Of a DNA stretch of 64,000 nucleotides, positions 58,132-64,000 are shown piece by piece. The position numbers and the translations under genes are program-made. The stretch spans positions 1 to 64,000 of the forward strand of contig JAJZJQ010000005.1 of NCBI GenBank assembly GCA_021851065.1, written 5' to 3'. The DNA comes from Microcaldota archaeon (lineage in GTDB: Archaea; Micrarchaeota; Micrarchaeia; Micrarchaeales; CABMGC01). The notes below the pieces were generated by a model. The model was not told the DNA's origin. It was given only the letters and a program-made list of their open reading frames with translations, and searched no databases. Positions within the stretch are counted from its first letter, which is position 1. Each line of letters begins with the position of its first letter.

Positions 58132-59529
58132 ATGGCAGATTTGCCCCGTGAAATTTCCGAAGCATTTGTCAGACTCAAAAAGGAATATCCGTCTGGCATT
58201 TCATTAAAGAGAATACGTAGAGGGTATTATGTATATAAGGAAAAGGGTCTGTGGATAAAGGACCAACGCCGCACCAAGATAATATCGGAATACCTTGGTA
58301 AGATAACTAAGGAAGGCTTATTCGTAAAGAAAAAACTCTCGGCAAAAGATGACCTAGAGAATGCCAAAGCTGTAGTGGCAGAGCATGGCGGTGAGATAAT
58401 ATGGCACGATAAGGGTATATCAGATATCGAGTTGCATACAGGAAAGGAACTGGAAACCACTGAAGTTGATTTGAAGCTGCTGACATGCCTAAGCATGAAT
58501 GCAAGAATATCTATGTCAGAGGTCGGAAGAATTGCAGGAGTACCTAAACAGACTGCATATTCAAGGGTCAAAGCATTAGAAGAGAAACTAGGCATAAAGT
58601 ATATACTTGAAACAGATATGGAGAAGCTTGGCTACCTACAGTATCTCATTCTAGTAAAGTTTGAGGACAAGCTACCTGCCTATAGCGAACTTGAAGCTGC
58701 AATAGCAGATGATCCTGGAATCCAATTTGCAGCTACTATAAAGGGCGATTTTGATCTTATAATGTATGTGATCGCTGAGAGCTATCTTAAGGCGCACGGC
58801 AACCTCGTCTCCCTCAGATCCAAAGCTCCATTTGATAGATACAATGCACGTTGGATCCTTACATACTTTGCACAGGTATACTCGTTTGTACCGCTTAGGG
58901 ACATATTCATTGAGAATGTGCTGAAGGAGAGAGTATGGCACAGGTCGAGGGAGGCACTGCGATTCGATAAGACCAACCTCAAACATAGAGAATATCTGCT
59001 ACTTAAGGAGCTTAACGGTAATAGTATTGCCAATTTTTCAGCGATAGATACAAAGTATGGTCTGAGCACGGGTGCATCGAGATATGCATATAAGGAACTA
59101 AGCGAAAGAGGGGTGATCCGAAGACCTACAATATCAATTACCGAAGCAGGGATAAAATACACAGGAGCCATCCTAATATCGAATATTGATTATGGGAAAT
59201 TGAAAAAGAATAGATACAAATTGGTCGAGGACGAGATCAGATATGGCAGAATATTGAACAAGTACTGTCTCTTTGGGAATATAGGCGCACCGACAAATGG
59301 TGGAATCGGATTACTACCCATAGAGAAGGACGGCGAGCTTGAAACTTTTGCAAAGAAGGTAGAAACAGAGCTGCAGGGAAGCGTTGTGAGAGATATGATA
59401 ATAACAAAGATTATCGTAGGCGACCTATGCTACAGAAGGTTCGATAACACATATTCAAGTGCCTATCAATTCCTAGTAAGGACAACGAGATTAAAACAGG
59501 GAGAGAAGATAGCATATGGGCAACTGTGA
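58132..59529 (+). CDS. Lrp/AsnC-like regulator with transposase-like N-terminal domain (paralogue of 15259-16644)
   Basis: GYYVYKEKGLWIKDQRRTKIISEYLGKITKEGLFVKKKLSAKDDLENAKAVVAEHGGEIIWH; LLTCLSMNARISMSEVGRIAGVPKQTAYSRVKALEEKLGIKYILETDMEKLGY. Confidence 0.72.
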   Translation: MADLPREISEAFVRLKKEYPSGISLKRIRRGYYVYKEKGLWIKDQRRTKIISEYLGKITKEGLFVKKKLSAKDDLENAKAVVAEHGGEIIWHDKGISDIELHTGKELETTEVDLKLLTCLSMNARISMSEVGRIAGVPKQTAYSRVKALEEKLGIKYILETDMEKLGYLQYLILVKFEDKLPAYSELEAAIADDPGIQFAATIKGDFDLIMYVIAESYLKAHGNLVSLRSKAPFDRYNARWILTYFAQVYSFVPLRDIFIENVLKERVWHRSREALRFDKTNLKHREYLLLKELNGNSIANFSAIDTKYGLSTGASRYAYKELSERGVIRRPTISITEAGIKYTGAILISNIDYGKLKKNRYKLVEDEIRYGRILNKYCLFGNIGAPTNGGIGLLPIEKDGELETFAKKVETELQGSVVRDMIITKIIVGDLCYRRFDNTYSSAYQFLVRTTRLKQGEKIAYGQL

Positions 59530-59840
59530 CGCTCCCAAGCATAACATTTGCCCCTATTTCATGATCCTAATAGGCTCCATCCATAATATAACCACATTGC
59601 TGCGATATGGCTTGGAAAGCTACATTTAAAACCCTTATGTACGGGTTAGGTTATAGGGAGTTGACATCTGATCTCAAAAGACCTTATTTTATTTCATACC
59701 CATGAAATTTCTGGAATGTTATCGTCGCCATAGTAGTTTTGCATGTTAGTTATTTGACATCTCTCTATTCACTTTGCGCCTATTTGCCAAGTTCCTATTA
59801 GATTACTACGCTTTCGAATATCACTACCTTAAATGCCATC

Positions 59841-60621
59841 GTGCGATATTATTACTGGTACGAAGATATGGAGCTAGAAGAGGATGCCCACGGGCAACAG
59901 ATAATCAGGTACTATAACGGAAAGCGAAGTTTCAGCGTAGTTGAACGCGATGATGGATATGTTAATCTAGATGAGGATGAGGCGAACAGGTACCTATCTA
60001 GCTATAAGCGCTGGAAGAAACATGAGAAAGATGCAATAAAATACGCGAGAGGAAGGTGCCTGGACGTTGGCTGCGCAGCCGGAAGGGTGCCCATATATCT
60101 GCAGAAGAAGGGGCTTTACTGCTTGGGTATAGACATTTCACCTCTGGCAATTAAGGTGTGTAGGTTACGCGGTGTAAAATACTGCAAAGTCATGTCTATA
60201 GCAGATATAGGGAAGCTTAGGGGCGGCCTCTTTGACACAGTAATAATGTTTGGGATAATTCCGGGCTCCTCGGCAGTAGGAGAAAAGCAAAGTCTCTGCT
60301 CAGAAAGTTCTATAGAATAACATCGAAAAATGCATTGATAATAGCGGAGACCAGAGATCCATACATTACAGATAATCCAGTGCATTTTAATACCACGCAT
60401 CAAACATAAGGAATGGCAGAATGCCAGGACAGCTGCGCATACGTGTGAGATTTATGCAATACTCAACAAAACGGTTTGATTATCTCTATGTTTCAAAGGA
60501 GGAGATGAAAAGTATCCTTCAAGGAACAGGATGGAAGGTCAGGAGGTTCATAAATGCAGATGGATTCAGGCAGAACGGCCGGTACATCGCAATAATAGGC
60601 AAGACCAGTGGACTGGAGTAG
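59841..60621 (+). pseudogene. SAM-dependent methyltransferase interrupted by at least two frameshifts
   Basis: GRCLDVGCAAGRVPIYLQKKGLYCLGIDISPLAIKVC, then GSRRKAKSLLRKFYRITSKNALIIAETRDPYITDNPVHF and YHASNIRNGRMPGQLRIRVRFMQYSTKRFDYLYVSKEEM in successive frames. Confidence 0.75.
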
Positions 60622-60699
60622 ATGGCATGATATATAACAGCCTTTTGCAGAGTTTGGAGCGCAGGCATTTTTGGCAGTGCTCTCTTCATTGTGCAGCAA

Positions 60700-61989
60700 T
60701 CATATGTTCGGATTAAGCGTTGAATCCATTGTAGTAAGGCCCTTGCTGTCCTTTGCGTGTACCTGCAGCCTGCCAGTTATTGCATTGAGGAATTGGCTTC
60801 CTGGCTCTATGGTAAACGTTATTGATCCGGATCCTTTGCTGCCAAGTTTGGATGGCGGAGTAAGCCGAGTTCCGTCGCTGGCATATAGCGCCCATGTCCC
60901 ATTTTTAGTGAGCCCTCCGACCATTATGGTTATGGTTTTGCCTGGCTGCTCCAGGCCGATTATGCTAAGCGAGCCAGGTACAGTGGCAGTGGGTTTCTTT
61001 ATGGTTGTGGTTTTGGGCTGCTTCTTTGGGGATACGGTTTCTGTAACAGGCGGCTTTCCATAGATTGTGGTACCGGACTTATTAGATGGAAATAGGCTGC
61101 TTATCTCTATGTAACCTGGAGGTATCTTTTTGTTCTGGTCGTGGCCCTTTGCGCCGTAGGTGGTATAAGATGCCGTAGTGGTGAGCCACGGAACCTGCGA
61201 CCAGGCTCCGCCAGAGATATGTTGGATGCTCGGATTGCTGAACATGACGTTGAAGTTTAGGTGCTCTGGATTCTTCTCGCTGATGTGCGCTTCGGAATCA
61301 ATAGTCATGTCTGATTCAAAAGTTGTGTCAGGAACTTTTACATTACCAAAGGCTTTACCGTTAACATAGAATGTGACTGTTTTATTTCTAAGTTCCATCA
61401 TGAATGTAGATCTGCCGCTTGATAGCCATATTGGCGATCCAGTGTTGTAAGCCATTTCCCTACCATTTGAACCCCAAACCTGCCAGAATGCATTAGCAAC
61501 TGGATGCAGGCCGTTTAGTTCAAGATGTGTGTTCTCATTAGGGATGTAACCTACTTGCAAGAATATCGGGCTCTTGTTAAGCCCTACTTCCATAAATCCA
61601 CCTATCCAGAATAAAACGGCATTATTTGTATTCTGATTGGCTACTTGGGATACACTCATGGTGACTTTCATGCCAGAAATATCTGTAGAGGATGGAGCAA
61701 AGTAGTCAGCACTTGCATACTGTATCTTGTATCCATATGGTGTGTTTTGCCCAACAGCAGGAGCAGCCTGCGGCTTAGTCTGCGCATAAGCTGCACCATC
61801 GCGAAGGAATCCTGCATTTAGGGATGCAAGCATGCCTGCAGCTGCAGCAAGACTTGCTGCACGCCTGCCTATTCCTCTTGTCGTTCTTGCAGGCCTAAGT
61901 GCATCCTTTATTCCTATTGCATTACTTACATTATCAAGTTGTTGTCGGGCAACGCGCGTAGCGTTCGTAAGCCCACCCCATCCATCCAA
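60700..61989 (-). CDS. Surface protein with lectin/glucanase-like middle and a C-terminal WALYASDGTRLTPP module
   Basis: Likely TTG start; NATRV...TRGI leader; GLTKNGTWALYASDGTRLTPPSKLGSKGSGSITF. Confidence 0.65.
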   Translation of the reverse strand: MDGWGGLTNATRVARQQLDNVSNAIGIKDALRPARTTRGIGRRAASLAAAAGMLASLNAGFLRDGAAYAQTKPQAAPAVGQNTPYGYKIQYASADYFAPSSTDISGMKVTMSVSQVANQNTNNAVLFWIGGFMEVGLNKSPIFLQVGYIPNENTHLELNGLHPVANAFWQVWGSNGREMAYNTGSPIWLSSGRSTFMMELRNKTVTFYVNGKAFGNVKVPDTTFESDMTIDSEAHISEKNPEHLNFNVMFSNPSIQHISGGAWSQVPWLTTTASYTTYGAKGHDQNKKIPPGYIEISSLFPSNKSGTTIYGKPPVTETVSPKKQPKTTTIKKPTATVPGSLSIIGLEQPGKTITIMVGGLTKNGTWALYASDGTRLTPPSKLGSKGSGSITFTIEPGSQFLNAITGRLQVHAKDSKGLTTMDSTLNPNI

Positions 61990-62089
61990 TTAATAATGGG
62001 TGGGGAAAAGGTTTATAGAGCTTTTGTTTTTGCGGAATATTCCGGGATTATGGAAGAGGATCTGCCGGGATATGGGTGATGTGGCTTTC

Positions 62090-64000
62090 TTAGCACCACG
62101 ATGGCTCTGGGCTGAGGCTTGTGTCCACTATGCCGCCGCAATTGTCGGTAGATTGCTCTGCGCCAGAGTCGAACGGCCCATTCAGCACCCATTCGTAGGA
62201 TCCGCCCGTAGTCTCGTAGCACTGCGTGGTTATCTCCTGCACAGGGGTTGAACATTCTGATGGATTTGCATCTGATTCGTAGTAGTGTCCGACGCCGTAT
62301 TGACCAGGGCCAGGCGCATTGCATGTGTCAGTTCCTGCAGTTGGGACGCAGCTGGAAGTAACTGACGAGGCTACAGTCACGCTGAACGGTACCGTGCACT
62401 GCGCGCCTGTGTCGGTGGTGAAATAGGCATTGCCTTGGAATGATCCTGCATTGTTGAAGGTGGCGGTCACCGAGCTGGACGAGCCGGAGCAGGATATGGT
62501 TCCGCATGAACCACCTCCGCCGCAAGGGAATAGCCAGTTGCAGCCTGATGGAGAGAGGACTCCGCTGTTTAGCGTTGTTGAGAAGGTTACGCTCTGGCCG
62601 GGAGATATGGAGGTCGCCGACTGAGTGCCTTTGCATGCCAAGGTAGGAGTGTTGCAGCTTGCAGTTTCAGTTATGTCTCCGTTCATGGACACTGCAGCGC
62701 CGTTAGTGCTTCCCGAGTAGCTTCCGCTGCCTGAGCCGCTCCAGCCAGAGAATGTGTCTCCAGATGGTACTGAGGCCGAGATGGACACGACTGTGCCCGA
62801 TGTGTATGAATGTGAGCCTGAGGATGGGGATGTGGCTGAGCATGTGCCCGGATTCATGGTAAGGGTGTAAAGTGATGTTTGGGAACTCTTAGTACACGTT
62901 GCAGTTTCAGTTATGTCGCCGTTCATGGTTATCGTGTGCGACTGGCTGGTGCCTGTGTAGCTGCCTGAGCCTGATCCCGACCATCCCTGGAACGAGTAGC
63001 CGCTTGGGACTGTGGCAGACAGGGGCACTGAGGCCTGCGGCGTCTCGCCGTAGGTTCCCTGCGAAGGCGAGACTGACGAGCAGCCGTTGTTGTATATCTG
63101 GAGCGTATAAGGATTTGCAATGCAGCTGGCGGACTCGGTTATTGCGCTGTCCATAGTCACCGAAGCCTGTTGTTTGTTTCCGGTGTAGCTGCCTGCGCCT
63201 GTGCCAGTCCATACTACGGTGTATCCGCTTTGGGGCGTTGCAGATATTAGCACAGGGGAGCCCAGTGTGTATGTGCCTATGCCTGAAGGGGTCACGGAAA
63301 GGCACGGGGAGGCCACAAGGTTGGCTACGTTAAGAGTCTCGGTGTAGCTTGCAGTCTCTGTCACTGCGGCAGTCACTGTCAGCGGTATGTCCGATGATGT
63401 GCCCGTGTAGCAGCTACCTGAACTTGAACAGCTCCACTGGCCCTGCCCGTAGCCGGGATCCAGCGTAGTTGTTATATTGATGCGGGAGCCGCTTGGGTAA
63501 CTGTGCGCAGTGCTGCAGCTGGTTTGAGGGAAAGTCACTGTAGAGTATGGCGCTATAACGCTGACGGGATAGCACGTTAGCGCGCTCGTGTACGAGGCGG
63601 TCTCTGTTATGTTGCTGTCCATTGTCACTATGTACCCGCTCTTGCCGGTGGTGTCGGAGTAGCTGATGGTTCCAGTGCCTGCCCATCCTGTAAGCGAGTA
63701 TCCTGCGTCAGTGCTGGTATCGATCGCAACTTCAGTGCCCGAGGCGTAGTGAAGGTTGCTGCAGCCTGGGCTGCTTGTGGGCGCATAGGAGATGGATGAG
63801 TGCGCGGCCTGTATGTTGAGGTAGTACGGGCATGACGGGGCGGAGCACGTATTCGAGAGGGATGTTGCAGAGCCTGTGCTGCATGTATCGGAACTGGTTC
63901 CGCAGTTGCCTGAACCAGGGCAGCTCCAGGTTATGGATCCGCTCTCGCCGGAAGGGCATGAGGCACTGCACTGCGAGGTCCCTGCAGCTGTGTACGAAGC
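62090..64000 (-). CDS. Surface protein with tandem InlB-B-like repeats; 5' end lies beyond the window
   Basis: Repeats of GYxFxGWSGSGSGSYTGxxxxxxxTMNGDITETASC; the frame stays open past 63628 (...SLTGWAGTGTISYSDTTGKSGYIVTMDSNITETASY). Confidence 0.75.
   Translation of the reverse strand, partial: ASYTAAGTSQCSASCPSGESGSITWSCPGSGNCGTSSDTCSTGSATSLSNTCSAPSCPYYLNIQAAHSSISYAPTSSPGCSNLHYASGTEVAIDTSTDAGYSLTGWAGTGTISYSDTTGKSGYIVTMDSNITETASYTSALTCYPVSVIAPYSTVTFPQTSCSTAHSYPSGSRINITTTLDPGYGQGQWSCSSSGSCYTGTSSDIPLTVTAAVTETASYTETLNVANLVASPCLSVTPSGIGTYTLGSPVLISATPQSGYTVVWTGTGAGSYTGNKQQASVTMDSAITESASCIANPYTLQIYNNGCSSVSPSQGTYGETPQASVPLSATVPSGYSFQGWSGSGSGSYTGTSQSHTITMNGDITETATCTKSSQTSLYTLTMNPGTCSATSPSSGSHSYTSGTVVSISASVPSGDTFSGWSGSGSGSYSGSTNGAAVSMNGDITETASCNTPTLACKGTQSATSISPGQSVTFSTTLNSGVLSPSGCNWLFPCGGGGSCGTISCSGSSSSVTATFNNAGSFQGNAYFTTDTGAQCTVPFSVTVASSVTSSCVPTAGTDTCNAPGPGQYGVGHYYESDANPSECSTPVQEITTQCYETTGGSYEWVLNGPFDSGAEQSTDNCGGIVDTSLSPEPSWC

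Noticed and set aside
63628-63628. Met at 63628 as the true start of the repeat adhesin
   Set aside because: The frame stays open upstream with the same repeat pattern to the window edge.
1-64000. CRISPR array
   Set aside because: No regularly spaced short direct repeats found; repeats present are tRNA att copies, IS hairpins, gene duplications and protein-repeat coding DNA.

Overview
This 64 kb window looks like a chromosome segment from a small-genome archaeon, probably DPANN/Micrarchaeota-like; that assignment is inference from gene content and was not tested by a search. Core archaeal genes include aIF2-gamma, S6e, L40e, a CDC48-type AAA ATPase, aRF1, SerRS, RFC small subunit, STT3/AglB, TrmI and topoisomerase IA. 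They are interrupted by accessory blocks. (1) A ~7.7 kb island (14243-22003) is bounded by a tRNA-Leu(UAG) gene and a perfect 32-bp copy of that tRNA's 3' end. It carries a decayed IS200 element, an unusual Lrp-like regulator and a divergent operon: cytosine deaminase-GTP cyclohydrolase I fusion, HemW-like radical SAM, AlkX/YcaQ-like DNA glycosylase and NUDIX, with a convergent DNPH1-like hydrolase. This is my best candidate for an undescribed system. (2) A ~2.06 kb mini integrative element (33004-35074) encodes a tyrosine recombinase and sits in tRNA-Ala(UGC). (3) A ~13 kb surface-protein locus (51.5-64 kb) contains duplicated cassettes, truncated gene fragments and a second copy of the Lrp-like regulator. 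(4) A giant 2088-aa surface protein contains a lytic-transglycosylase-like domain. There are also two IS605-type TnpB genes, one cut by the window edge. No CRISPR array or rRNA was seen. All family calls come from reading motifs by eye; no searches were run.
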